Shown here piece after piece: positions 9,385 to 17,864 of a stretch of DNA of 58,478 nucleotides (positions are counted from its first letter, which is position 1; every line of letters starts with the position of its first letter). The notes beneath the pieces are model-generated. The model was not told the origin of the DNA. It ran no database searches and saw nothing but the letters and a program-made list of their open reading frames with translations. This stretch comes from Allomuricauda sp. (GTDB taxonomy: Bacteria > Bacteroidota > Bacteroidia > Flavobacteriales > Flavobacteriaceae): assembly GCF_002699205.1 (NCBI RefSeq), contig NZ_PABT01000043.1, positions 1 to 58,478 of the forward strand, written 5' to 3'. The position numbers were made by a program, and so were the translations under genes.

Positions 9385-10433
9385 AGATGGAACATTTGAC
9401 CTTTCTAAAAAATCAATATGCCCTAATAAGCTTAGCAATTTTTGTGGGCTTTCTGTTCGGGCAATTGGTTTTACGGCCCCTTTTAAAAAAAATGAGTCAG
9501 GTTTCTGACCGAAAAAGTTTGAGTTATTCTGGTGTTTTCTTTATGTCCCTTAGTAAAATTTCATTTCTGCTGGGCATTTTCTTGGCAGTTAACTTGCTTC
9601 AAATTCTCCCATCAGATATCAGTTTTGACAACTGGTTCAAAAAGTTGAAGATAAGCCTTAATGTATTCATATTAACCTATCTCATTGCCGAGCTGTTAGT
9701 CTATTTCTACGATAGCTACACAAAATCAAAATCTGGAAGGGCCACATCACTTTACCATATTATTATACGAATACTGACCTACATTTCTGGTTTGGTGGTT
9801 TTCACGAATCTGATTGGTTTCGAATTGGCACCAGTGCTCACCGCGTTGGGGGTTGGGGGGCTTGCCGTTGCCCTAGCCCTACAGGATACCTTGAGCAACC
9901 TATTTGCTGGGCTGCACATTTTAGCGGCAAGACAATTAAAGCCTGGGGATTATATAAAATTGGATTCCGGTGAAGAGGGTTATGTCGTCGATATCAATTG
10001 GCGTAATACCGAAGTCAAGACCCTATTGGAAAATGTAATAATCATTCCCAACTCAAAAATCTCGAGCTCCATAAGTACTAACTATTTCACATTACAAAAG
10101 AACATGTACTTTCAGGTCACCGTTGGGGTACATTACGATTCCAATCTGGAACATGTTGAAAAAGTGACTCTGGAAACCGCCAAAGAACTTATGGCGAAAT
10201 ATGCCCCCAATCTAAAGAATTTTGAGCCCAGGGTACGGTTTTTTGAATTCGGTGACAGCAGTATCAATATGAAGGTATGGCTGGCCACTGATTTGTATGA
10301 AAATCAGTTTCAGATGCGTCACGAATTTGTCAAAATGTTGCACAAACGATTCAACAAAGAAGGCATAGTCATTCCTTTTCCCATACGTACCTTGCACCTA
10401 CCTGAAAGTTTAAGAATAGAATCGAATTCATAA
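9381..10433 (+). CDS. Mechanosensitive ion channel, MscS family
   Basis: A 350-residue channel with about four membrane segments. The last is the MscS pore helix (LTALGVGGLAVALALQDTLSNLFAGLHIL), followed by the beta domain (PGDYIKLDSGEEGYVVDINWRNT, then IIIPNSKISSSISTNY) and the C-terminal cage (VRFFEFGDSSINMKVW, ending near IVIPFPIRTLHL). It should gate on membrane tension. It is coupled to the preceding unknown membrane protein and followed after 17 bases by a secreted unknown, forming a three-gene operon. Confidence 0.93.
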   Translation: MKMEHLTFLKNQYALISLAIFVGFLFGQLVLRPLLKKMSQVSDRKSLSYSGVFFMSLSKISFLLGIFLAVNLLQILPSDISFDNWFKKLKISLNVFILTYLIAELLVYFYDSYTKSKSGRATSLYHIIIRILTYISGLVVFTNLIGFELAPVLTALGVGGLAVALALQDTLSNLFAGLHILAARQLKPGDYIKLDSGEEGYVVDINWRNTEVKTLLENVIIIPNSKISSSISTNYFTLQKNMYFQVTVGVHYDSNLEHVEKVTLETAKELMAKYAPNLKNFEPRVRFFEFGDSSINMKVWLATDLYENQFQMRHEFVKMLHKRFNKEGIVIPFPIRTLHLPESLRIESNS

Positions 10434-10450
10434 TTAAAATACAGTAAACC

Positions 10451-10936
10451 ATGAAAAGAAGGCAAATTTATTTTATTCTGGTATTAATAGCCTGTAACTT
10501 TACATTGGGTTACGCGCAAAACCCATTCGAAGTTATAGAAGAGCCCCTACCTTATAGTAAAAAGGCGAGCAGTTTTACTATTAACATCATTGGGTACAAC
10601 GAAGACTTCGTGATAAACGAGTGGCAGAAATACATCACTGATTTTTCAGGCTTAACCTATGTGACCGCAGTAAATAAGGGGGTGGTCGAAATGGAATCAA
10701 GTGGGGTGGTTTTTCCATTGCTGAACGATAATAAGGTAAACCTATACACCCGTTTTGCACCAAATAAGACTCTTACAGGCGTTCTGCTGACCGTATGGGT
10801 CCAAAAGTCAGATGGTACTTTCTTTTCGTCTGAATCTAGCAAAAAAGAAGCTGAACGTATTAAAGACTGGCTGTTTGAATTTCAGGATAAGATTAGACTA
10901 CTCAATACGAGAATTAAATACCAGCAACGGTTTTGA
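10451..10936 (+). CDS. Secreted protein of unknown function
   Basis: A 161-residue protein with a signal peptide (hydrophobic residues about 7-20, cleavage near GYAQN). The mature part is a small mixed alpha/beta domain with no cysteine and no motif I recognise. It follows the MscS channel by 17 bases and probably shares its transcript. It is likely periplasmic, because there is no lipobox. Confidence 0.7.
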   Translation: MKRRQIYFILVLIACNFTLGYAQNPFEVIEEPLPYSKKASSFTINIIGYNEDFVINEWQKYITDFSGLTYVTAVNKGVVEMESSGVVFPLLNDNKVNLYTRFAPNKTLTGVLLTVWVQKSDGTFFSSESSKKEAERIKDWLFEFQDKIRLLNTRIKYQQRF

Positions 10937-11086
10937 GATGGTATTTCTTTAATCCAGATTTTCCAGAACTTATTTCATGTTTTTAAGAAAGAAAGATTAA
11001 GCATAAAGGAGTAGTTTACCCCTGCAACTCCACGATGTAAATGCATATTTTGACCTAGCAACTTGAGCGATTTTTAATTGAAAAGA

Positions 11087-11112
11087 AATCCCCGATGCCC
11101 TGCGTCGGGATT
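11087..11112. repeat. Intergenic hairpin (inverted repeat)
   Basis: AATCCCCGA (11087-11095) and TCGGGATT (11105-11112) pair with one bulged C around a nine-base loop. Short GC-rich hairpins of this kind are common between genes in Flavobacteriaceae. No T-tract follows, so I do not call it a terminator. Confidence 0.6.
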
Positions 11113-11135
11113 CCCATGTTTAAATCATTCTCAAG

Positions 11136-11160
11136 TGTCACCCTGAACGCAGTCGAAGGG
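11136..11160. repeat. Dispersed intergenic repeat of the Flavobacteriaceae type
   Basis: The 25-base unit runs from TGTCACCCTGAACG to AGTCGAAGGG. Near-identical units (core CCCTGAGCGCAGTCGAAGG) are, from memory, found in many copies between genes of flavobacterial genomes. Only one copy is in this window, so its repeat nature rests on prior knowledge. It lies between the MscS operon and the first hsp20. Confidence 0.5.
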
Positions 11161-11327
11161 AAGATACAAATCTTAGCAATAGAATTTCGGTTTTGGCCTT
11201 TGGGTCAAAATTAAACCAGCAAAATACCTCCAAGGCGCTGACTCGATAATTGTTGATTTAAGAAATTCTTTATTGCCCCCAATCGGAATTATAAGCGGGC
11301 TTTTTTTTCAAATTTTAACACTTCCAT

Positions 11328-11371
11328 TTGATTCAAATCAAGTAACAAAATCTGCATGGATTTTACCTTTA
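11328..11371 (+). promoter_or_regulatory. FNR-box promoter of the first hsp20
   Basis: A perfect FNR/CRP-type box, TTGATTCAAATCAA, lies at 11328-11341 and is directly followed by GTAA. Exactly 22 bases later comes TACCTTTA (11364-11371), a near match to the Bacteroidota -7 element TAnnTTTG. There is no good -33 element, as expected for an activator-dependent promoter. The transcription start would be near 11377, placing the box centre at about -42, the class II activation position. The hsp20 start codon is at 11398. The same layout occurs upstream of hdeD. Confidence 0.75.
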
Positions 11372-11397
11372 AGGCAGTAACCTTAAAATGAAGTGCC

Positions 11398-11817
11398 ATG
11401 TCACTATTACGATCAAATTTTCCGGCTTTTTCGGTCTTTAACGACCTATTCGACAGCGATGTTTACCGTTCAAATGTGGCACGACAAAATTGGGTGCCCG
11501 CGGTAAACGTTGTCGAAAACGACACAGATTTTGAAATTCAGGTCGCGGCACCGGGCATGCAAAAAGATCAATTCGATGTTTCGGTTGAAAATGGTGTTTT
11601 GACCATTACGGGCAACGTAACCGAAGAAGAGGAACAAAAAGAAAAGAAGTTCACCAGAAAAGAGTTTGCGGCAAAATCATTTACACGCTCGTTCACGTTG
11701 CCCGAAAACATAGATGATGAGGGCATAGCCGCCAAATATCAAAATGGAATTCTGCTCCTCACACTGAAGAAAAAAGAAAAAGAAGAACCCAAGAAAAAAC
11801 AGATCAGTGTAAGTTAA
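11398..11817 (+). CDS. Hsp20/alpha-crystallin small heat-shock protein
   Basis: A 139-residue protein. The short N-terminal arm (NDLFDSDVYRS) is followed by an alpha-crystallin domain at about residues 36-130, with PGMQKDQFDVSVENGVLTITG and, near the end, the family signature KYQNGILLLTLKKKE. It is an ATP-independent holdase that keeps unfolding proteins soluble for a disaggregase, here probably the ClpB encoded downstream. The start codon follows the FNR-box promoter by about 27 bases. A second Hsp20 of similar size lies 500 bases downstream, so the products may form mixed oligomers. Confidence 0.95.
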   Translation: MSLLRSNFPAFSVFNDLFDSDVYRSNVARQNWVPAVNVVENDTDFEIQVAAPGMQKDQFDVSVENGVLTITGNVTEEEEQKEKKFTRKEFAAKSFTRSFTLPENIDDEGIAAKYQNGILLLTLKKKEKEEPKKKQISVS

Positions 11818-11872
11818 TGGATTTTGGGCGCTGTTAAATTGAGATTGTTGGACAAAGACTAAAATCAAGGCC

Positions 11873-12316
11873 ATGAAAACCTATAAGGAAAATCATAAGC
11901 ATACCAATGATTTTGACTGGGAGGTCATGTATGTCCAAACAGAACACTGGAAAGATGAATCCAGTTTCTTTGACGAAGAATTCCAATTTCTTCATAATCT
12001 TATCGGCGGCTTTTTGGTTTGGCTGAGTAGCGAAGAAGACCTACACCAAGCAAAGAGTTTGGTAGAACGACTCAATACTTTGAGTAACCAGAACAGGGCC
12101 CTTGCCCGTAGAATAACAGGTCAGATGATTGCCTTGGAAGAACTGCAGAACGGCTCCTTTACAGGTGATGAGCTAAAGGTCAAAAATGACGCGGTCGCAA
12201 TAAGGGCAACATTGGATGAATTTATCACGGATTTTAGAAGCCTAAAAAAAGAGATACACTATCTGACAAAAATTTTATCTAAAACAGAAAAATTGAACCG
12301 ATTAAAAAAAACATAG
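11873..12316 (+). CDS. Helical protein of unknown function between two hsp20 genes
   Basis: A 147-residue cytoplasmic protein without signal peptide or membrane segment. It is acidic at the N-terminus (WKDESSFFDEEFQF), then mostly helical with heptad-like leucines (LVERLNTLSNQNRALARRI; LDEFITDFRSLKKEIHYLTKIL) and a lysine-rich end. I do not recognise the family. It ends four bases before the second hsp20, so it is almost certainly co-expressed with both chaperones and is a candidate chaperone partner. Confidence 0.8.
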   Translation: MKTYKENHKHTNDFDWEVMYVQTEHWKDESSFFDEEFQFLHNLIGGFLVWLSSEEDLHQAKSLVERLNTLSNQNRALARRITGQMIALEELQNGSFTGDELKVKNDAVAIRATLDEFITDFRSLKKEIHYLTKILSKTEKLNRLKKT

Positions 12317-12320
12317 CATT

Positions 12321-12758
12321 ATGAAACTATTTAAATGGACAAAGAACCTTAAGCCCAAATTTCCCAATATTGTTGAGAACTTTTTTGGAAAGAAAATCGA
12401 CGATGAGGTGGGGCATGACGAATTGGTGGCCACTGTGCCTTCTGTCAACATCAAGGACAAGAAAAAATCGTTCGAAGTCTCCTTGGCATTGCCAGGGGTA
12501 GACAAAGGAGATGTCAACGTTGAGGTCGTCGATGACCGCCTCGTTATATCATCTCAAAAACAGTACGAGAAAGAAGAAAGCGATGGCGATTGGATGCGCA
12601 AGGAATTTGGTTATGCCTCGTTTCAAAGGGTCTTTCAGTTGCCCGAAAACAGTAACCCAGATGACATTAATGCTACAATGAAGAACGGGATATTGAAAAT
12701 ATCTATTGGAAAACTCAAAGAGGGCAACCCGACAAAAAGAAAAATTCAGCTAAGCTGA
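12321..12758 (+). CDS. Hsp20/alpha-crystallin small heat-shock protein (second copy)
   Basis: A 145-residue protein with an alpha-crystallin domain from about residue 45: LPGVDKGDVNVEVVDDRLVIS, then the closing signature MKNGILKISIGK. It is only partly similar to the first Hsp20: the N-terminal arm (FKWTKNLKPKFPNIVENFFGKK) is basic rather than acidic. It follows the unknown helical gene by four bases. Paired, diverged Hsp20 genes beside yfdX and clp genes are a hallmark of stress-tolerance loci. Confidence 0.94.
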   Translation: MKLFKWTKNLKPKFPNIVENFFGKKIDDEVGHDELVATVPSVNIKDKKKSFEVSLALPGVDKGDVNVEVVDDRLVISSQKQYEKEESDGDWMRKEFGYASFQRVFQLPENSNPDDINATMKNGILKISIGKLKEGNPTKRKIQLS

Positions 12759-12814
12759 TAATAATCTTGACAATAAACAATAAATAATAGACATTAACCC
12801 TAAAAACACGAAAA

Positions 12815-13795
12815 ATGAAAACAATCTTAAGAAACAGCGTCTATATGCTAATGGCATTGATTACGTTGACCTCATGTGCCCAAGACAAATCAAATGACAA
12901 AGGTAGCAATGAAACAAATGCCAGTGTTGATAATGACGAAGTGCGTATGGAAAAGCCCGAAACCCTTGATATGTCAAAAGAAGATTTGGACAGCGGGGTC
13001 CAAGGCAAGGCAGTGGAAGAAGTGGACGAGGCCTCTTCAGCGATTATTGAAGAGGCGGCAATGGCGGTACAGCATACCTACGAAGCCATAAAGGCCATTA
13101 ACGATAAAGACAAAAAGGCAGCCTTGGAGGCCCTGGAAAAAGCGACCGGTAAACTTGAGCTTTTAGTGGCAAGGGAACCCAGTATGGCATTGCTTCCAGT
13201 GGAAGTCGCCACCGAGACCCGAGATTTCATCGCGGACTTAAAGGTTATCAAAAAACAAAAGAAAATGGCAGAAAAGGCCATCGAAGACGACTACCTACAG
13301 GTGGCGCGGCGGGCCTTAGCCGATATGGCCAGTGAGGTCGAGATTTCTACCGTATCGGTTCCCCTCGCTACCTTTCCCGATGCTATGAAGGTGGCCGCCG
13401 TCCTCCTTGATGAAGACAAGATGGAAGAGGCCAAGATTGCCCTATACACTGCCTTGAACACCTTGGTCATCGAAAAGGAAATCATACCATTGCCCATCTT
13501 AAGGGCAGAGGTCATGATCGCCGCTGCCCAAAGTGAAGATGCCAAAGACGAGGACAAGAAAAAAGAGGTGCTGAACCTGCTTGAAAATGCAGAGTACCAA
13601 TTGATCATGGCAGAGGAATTGGGTTACGGAAAAAGGGACAAGGAGTACAAAGAGTTGAACAGCTCCATCAAAGAACTCATGAAATCAGTGGAAGCTGACG
13701 GTGATTCGCAAGGACTTTTCGACAAGTTGAAAAACAAATTAAGAAATTTTAAGAACCGTACCTCCCAAAAGTCCAAAAGCAGCGGTAGCCACTAG
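12815..13795 (+). CDS. YfdX-family lipoprotein
   Basis: A 326-residue protein with a lipoprotein signal (MLMALITLTSCAQDK; lipobox Cys near residue 21). A low-complexity acidic linker of about 40 residues precedes a long helical YfdX domain (about residues 70-280: VQHTYEAIKAINDKDKKAALEALEKA; VPLATFPDAMKVAAVLLDEDK; NLLENAEYQLIMAEELGYG). The basic tail ends NRTSQKSKSSGSH. YfdX proteins are heat- and acid-stress proteins, and yfdX1/yfdX2 belong to the stress-tolerance locus of Proteobacteria. Here the domain is lipid-anchored and would face the periplasm or the surface. It follows the hsp20 genes on the same strand. Confidence 0.85.
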   Translation: MKTILRNSVYMLMALITLTSCAQDKSNDKGSNETNASVDNDEVRMEKPETLDMSKEDLDSGVQGKAVEEVDEASSAIIEEAAMAVQHTYEAIKAINDKDKKAALEALEKATGKLELLVAREPSMALLPVEVATETRDFIADLKVIKKQKKMAEKAIEDDYLQVARRALADMASEVEISTVSVPLATFPDAMKVAAVLLDEDKMEEAKIALYTALNTLVIEKEIIPLPILRAEVMIAAAQSEDAKDEDKKKEVLNLLENAEYQLIMAEELGYGKRDKEYKELNSSIKELMKSVEADGDSQGLFDKLKNKLRNFKNRTSQKSKSSGSH

Positions 13796-14349
13796 TGGTC
13801 CCTGACTCTAGTAAGGTAGTGGGGCGGGTGTTCGACAGAATCTTCTAATATTCTTTGGAATTTCCGTCCCACATTTTATGGGGTAGAATGGTTTTTTTGT
13901 AACTTTAGGCGGGTTGGGTATTCAATTGAACGGATACTTTGTAATTGATTTTACTATTGAAAATTGGCGTATTGCATAGATCGGCCAAAGACACCACTGA
14001 TATTTATTTTTGAATGAACCAACTCTTGTGACGCGCCTCTTTTTACCAAGCACAACCAAAGACGTTGGGCCCATTTAGGGACAAATGTTGTACTCCCCAT
14101 CAAAAAAAAAGCTAAGATGGAACTCATACGGTACCGTACCAAAGATCTTAACATGATCAATACAGAAAAAGCCATGGACGATATGTTGTACCGGAAGCCT
14201 GAACATCCGTTGGGCGGAATGGGCCTTGAAAATGCCGGGAAGATCGATGGACCTAAGGATGTGTTCCAACTCGACCTTTCGACCCACCACAAAAGATGTC
14301 AGACCGAATTTCATTAGATTTTGAAACCACCTAACCAACTACTTGAAGA
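13796..14349. other. Gap between yfdX and the Crp/Fnr gene
   Basis: About 550 bases. It contains one doubtful small reading frame (14117-14317, listed separately) and a TAACTTTA element near 13901-13908 that resembles the -7 box of the hsp20 promoter but has no FNR box 22 bases upstream. No terminator hairpin was seen after yfdX. Confidence 0.45.
14117..14317 (+). CDS. Doubtful small hypothetical protein
   Basis: A 66-codon frame (MELIRYRTKDLNMIN...) preceded by an A-rich stretch. The first half (ELIRYR, then KAMDDMLYRKPE) faintly resembles the N-terminal arm of an Hsp20 and could be the remains of a third copy. The second half shows no alpha-crystallin domain. It ends shortly before the Crp/Fnr gene and could be a short leader gene or not a gene at all. 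Confidence 0.3.
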   Translation: MELIRYRTKDLNMINTEKAMDDMLYRKPEHPLGGMGLENAGKIDGPKDVFQLDLSTHHKRCQTEFH

Positions 14350-15042
14350 ATGGAGCAACTAAAGAATAAGGATATTTTAAGGGAACTTTTTGAAAGGCTT
14401 ACGGCCTCCTATGCCGAGTTGGCCAACAGTGGCCCCTTGACCGCAAAAAAATACAGAAAGGGGCAAACCATTTTTATGCAAGGGGACATACCCAAGGGAG
14501 TACACTACATCAAATCGGGTTGGGTAAAAATATCAAAGGTGGACGGGAACGGTAATGAGAAAGTACTTCGATTGGTGACAAAGAACCAGTTCATAGGCCA
14601 TCTCTCGTTGATAAAAAAATGGGATTATCTCACTATTGCCTTGGCCGTTACGGATTGTGAGGTCTTCTTTATTGCTAAGCAGGTGTTTTTCGAACTTTTG
14701 GAAAAGGACAACTCTTTTGCTTCCTTGGTGATAGAAATGTTGGCCGATGAACTGGCGGAAACCGAAACCCATGTCGATACCCTTTTATCAAAGAATGTGC
14801 AGGAGCGCATCTCAAATCTACTTCTGGGCCTTGAACAGTCGTCAGATAGAAACCCGACTTTCAACGATAGCCTCATTAGACTGCCCAAAAAGGATTTGGC
14901 CGCCATTATCAATATCACCCCTGAGACCCTTAGCCGACATCTCAAGGTGTTGGATGATGAGGGACTGATCGGTAACAACAAGGACCATATTGAGTTGTTG
15001 AACAGAAAAGGATTGTTCAAGAAAAGTAACCTGGTCGATTAA
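14350..15042 (+). CDS. Crp/Fnr family transcriptional regulator
   Basis: A 230-residue protein. A cyclic-nucleotide-binding-like barrel covers about residues 20-130 (YRKGQTIFMQGDIPKGVHYIKSGWVKI), followed by a dimer helix and a winged helix-turn-helix (LPKKDLAAIINITPETLSRHLKVL). The recognition helix carries ETLSR (192-196), the E--SR pattern by which FNR reads TTGAT half-sites. There are no N-terminal iron-sulfur cysteines (only Cys103), and a cAMP pocket is not evident, so the signal is unknown. Boxes TTGAT-N4-ATCAA precede hsp20 and hdeD in this window, which makes this protein their likely activator. It lies 26 bases upstream of clpB in the same direction. Confidence 0.93.
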   Translation: MEQLKNKDILRELFERLTASYAELANSGPLTAKKYRKGQTIFMQGDIPKGVHYIKSGWVKISKVDGNGNEKVLRLVTKNQFIGHLSLIKKWDYLTIALAVTDCEVFFIAKQVFFELLEKDNSFASLVIEMLADELAETETHVDTLLSKNVQERISNLLLGLEQSSDRNPTFNDSLIRLPKKDLAAIINITPETLSRHLKVLDDEGLIGNNKDHIELLNRKGLFKKSNLVD

Positions 15043-15068
15043 CAAACCAACAAAAGTACCCTAAACGT

Positions 15069-17705
15069 ATGCAATTTGACAAATTCACGATAAAGACCCA
15101 AGAGGCCGTACAACAGGCACAACAAATTGCCATGGAGAATGGCCAACAATCCATCGAGTGCGGTCATTTGCTCCAGGGCATGTTCAATGTTGATGAAAAC
15201 GTGCTGCCCTTTCTTTTCAAGAAATTGGGTGTCAATCAAGAAAATGTAAAGGCGGCTGTCCGTAGGATTGTCAATGCCTACCCAAAGGTAAGTGGGGGTA
15301 AGCTTTACTTAAGCAATAATGCCAACGAGGCCCTATTGAGTGCGCAGAAGATCTCCAAAGAGCATGGTGACGAATTTGTATCCCTGGAGCATCTGTTGAT
15401 CGCCCTGCTCAAGGGTAAGGATAATGTGTCCCAACTTCTTAAAGATAGCGGCCTAAACGAAAATGAACTTAGAAAAGCCATCAAGGAATTGAGAAAAGGA
15501 GATAAAGTGACCAGTCAGAACGCGGAGGAGACCTATAACGCCCTGGACAAATATGCCGTTAACCTTATCGATAAGGCACAGGGTGGGAAATTGGACCCCG
15601 TAATCGGCCGGGACGATGAAATTCGAAGGGTCTTGCAGATTTTGGCAAGAAGAAGCAAAAACAACCCCATTTTGGTGGGCGAACCCGGTGTGGGCAAGAC
15701 CGCAATAGCGGAAGGCCTGGCATTCAGGGTAGTGAACGGTGATGTGCCCGACGACCTGCTCGAAAAGGAAATCTATTCCCTTGACATGGGGGCCCTTATA
15801 GCGGGAGCAAAGTATAAGGGCGAATTTGAGGAACGGCTAAAGGCCGTGGTCAAGGAAGTCACCGGTTCAGAAGGTCGCATTATTCTCTTTATAGATGAGA
15901 TCCATACCCTGGTAGGCGCCGGCGCGGGCGAAGGTGCCATGGATGCCGCCAACATTCTCAAACCAGCCCTGGCGCGTGGGGAACTTCGGGCCATAGGGGC
16001 GACCACCCTTTCGGAATTCCAGAAATATTTTGAGAAGGACAAGGCGCTGGAAAGACGTTTTCAAAAAGTCTTCATTGATGAACCAAGCGAGGCGGACGCC
16101 ATTTCCATACTCCGTGGTATCAAGGAGCGCTATGAAAATTACCATAAAATACGCATCAAGGATGAGGCCATCGTTGCAGCGGTTCAACTGTCCATTCGCT
16201 ACATTACCGATAGGTACCTGCCCGACAAGGCAATCGATTTGATTGATGAAGCGGCCGCACGTTTACGGCTCGAGATGAACTCCAAACCCGAAGAGCTGGA
16301 TGTGCTGGACCGCAAAATTCAGCAGTTGGAGATAGAACGTGAGGCCTTTAAGCGGGAAAAGGACAAGGAAAAATTGAAATTGATTGCAAAACAACTCGCA
16401 GATCTGGAAGAGGAGCGCAAAGAGGTATTGGCCATTTGGAAGGAAGAAAAAGAAGTTGTCGGCACCATCCAAAATGCCAAACAGGAAATAGAGGAACTAA
16501 AGTATTCGGCGGAAAGGGCCGAACGTGATGGGAATTTGGGCAAGGTTGCCGAAATCAGGTACGGAGAGATTCCGAAAAAGGAAGAAGCCCTAAAGGAGGC
16601 CATAGCCAAGCTCCAGGAATATGAGAAGAACGGAAAGCGATTGGTACGCGAAGAGATTACCGCAGAAGACATAGCCGAGGTCGTCTCCAGATGGACGGGT
16701 ATTGCGGTGAGCAAGATGCTGCAGAGCGAAAAGGAAAAACTGCTGCAGATAGAAGAGAACCTTCATAGGAGGGTCGTGGGGCAGGACGAGGCGATCAATG
16801 CCATTGCCAGGGCCATCCGCCGAAGCAGGACCGGGCTTTCTGATGAAAACCGACCCATTGGCTCGTTCTTGTTTCTTGGAACCACAGGTGTGGGCAAGAC
16901 CGAATTGGCCAAGGCCTTGGCAGAGTACCTTTTCGATGACGAAAAACTGATGACGCGCATCGATATGAGCGAGTACCAAGAAAAACATGCGGTTTCCCGA
17001 TTGGTCGGTGCCCCACCTGGATACGTGGGCTATGATGAAGGCGGGCAATTGACCGAGGCTGTTAGGAGAAAGCCCTATTCCGTGGTGCTCTTGGATGAAA
17101 TAGAAAAAGCCCACCCCGATACTTTTAACATCCTGCTTCAAGTTCTGGAAGATGGCAGATTGACCGACAACAAGGGTCGGATGGCCAATTTTAAGAACAC
17201 GATCGTGATCATGACCTCAAATATGGGCTCCGATATTATTAGAGATAATTTTGAAGGGGCCACGGAAAAGAATATCGATGAAATCGATGAGAAGACCAGG
17301 ATCCAGGTGTTCGATCGGCTAAAGTCAAGTATAAGGCCCGAGTTTTTGAATCGAATTGACGAGGTCATCATGTTCCGACCCCTGACCAGGGAAAATTTGG
17401 AAGGTATTATCAAAATACAGTTTAGGAACTTTGCAAAAATATTGGCCAAACAGAACATTACATTTTACCTTACCAAAAGCTGTCTGAGCTATCTTAAGGA
17501 AGAGGGCTTTGATATGCAATTTGGTGCCAGGCCGCTTAAAAGAGTGATACAGCGTAAGATACTGGATGAAATGTCAGTAGCGATGCTCGAGAATAGAATT
17601 GCACCTGACATGCACATTGTAATTGACGTCAAAGATAAAAAAGTGGTTTTTAGGGAGCCAAAAAACCCCAATGAGGAAGTACCATTTTATGATCTGAACG
17701 CATAA
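15069..17705 (+). CDS. clpB: ATP-dependent chaperone ClpB (AAA+ disaggregase)
   Basis: An 878-residue protein of normal ClpB length. A Clp N-domain (about 1-145) is followed by AAA-1 with Walker A GEPGVGKT near residue 202 and Walker B ILFIDEIH, a coiled-coil M-domain (about 400-535), AAA-2 with Walker A GTTGVGKT near 603 and Walker [11 protein letters not shown], and a C-terminal domain ([11 protein letters not shown]). ClpB extracts polypeptides from aggregates, usually with DnaK and helped by Hsp20. The M-domain argues for a disaggregase rather than a ClpP partner. Its place behind the Crp/Fnr gene in a stress block suggests an accessory copy next to a housekeeping clpB elsewhere. It fills the place that clpK takes in the proteobacterial locus, but it lacks the longer N-terminus I would expect of ClpK. 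Confidence 0.95.
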   Translation: MQFDKFTIKTQEAVQQAQQIAMENGQQSIECGHLLQGMFNVDENVLPFLFKKLGVNQENVKAAVRRIVNAYPKVSGGKLYLSNNANEALLSAQKISKEHGDEFVSLEHLLIALLKGKDNVSQLLKDSGLNENELRKAIKELRKGDKVTSQNAEETYNALDKYAVNLIDKAQGGKLDPVIGRDDEIRRVLQILARRSKNNPILVGEPGVGKTAIAEGLAFRVVNGDVPDDLLEKEIYSLDMGALIAGAKYKGEFEERLKAVVKEVTGSEGRIILFIDEIHTLVGAGAGEGAMDAANILKPALARGELRAIGATTLSEFQKYFEKDKALERRFQKVFIDEPSEADAISILRGIKERYENYHKIRIKDEAIVAAVQLSIRYITDRYLPDKAIDLIDEAAARLRLEMNSKPEELDVLDRKIQQLEIEREAFKREKDKEKLKLIAKQLADLEEERKEVLAIWKEEKEVVGTIQNAKQEIEELKYSAERAERDGNLGKVAEIRYGEIPKKEEALKEAIAKLQEYEKNGKRLVREEITAEDIAEVVSRWTGIAVSKMLQSEKEKLLQIEENLHRRVVGQDEAINAIARAIRRSRTGLSDENRPIGSFLFLGTTGVGKTELAKALAEYLFDDEKLMTRIDMSEYQEKHAVSRLVGAPPGYVGYDEGGQLTEAVRRKPYSVVLLDEIEKAHPDTFNILLQVLEDGRLTDNKGRMANFKNTIVIMTSNMGSDIIRDNFEGATEKNIDEIDEKTRIQVFDRLKSSIRPEFLNRIDEVIMFRPLTRENLEGIIKIQFRNFAKILAKQNITFYLTKSCLSYLKEEGFDMQFGARPLKRVIQRKILDEMSVAMLENRIAPDMHIVIDVKDKKVVFREPKNPNEEVPFYDLNA

Positions 17706-17864
17706 CCTTTTTCTATTGATTTTCAAATACTTATTTGTATTGGACGAACAAGAGTTATTGAATACTTTTCCCTATTGGTGCCAAGATGTTGGAGGACGTT
17801 TTAAAAAGGTATTGGAACAGGATCCGTGTCCAAATTGAAGTGAAAGTAAACAAAGTAAGCCTGA

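Noticed and set aside
15069..17705. ClpK rather than ClpB
   Set aside because: The length (878 residues), single Clp N-domain and full M-domain are those of ClpB; no extended N-terminus is present.
17715..17729. TTGATTTTCAAATA before icd as an FNR box
   Set aside because: Only the first half-site matches; the second half is AAATA instead of ATCAA, and no -7 element follows at 22 bases.
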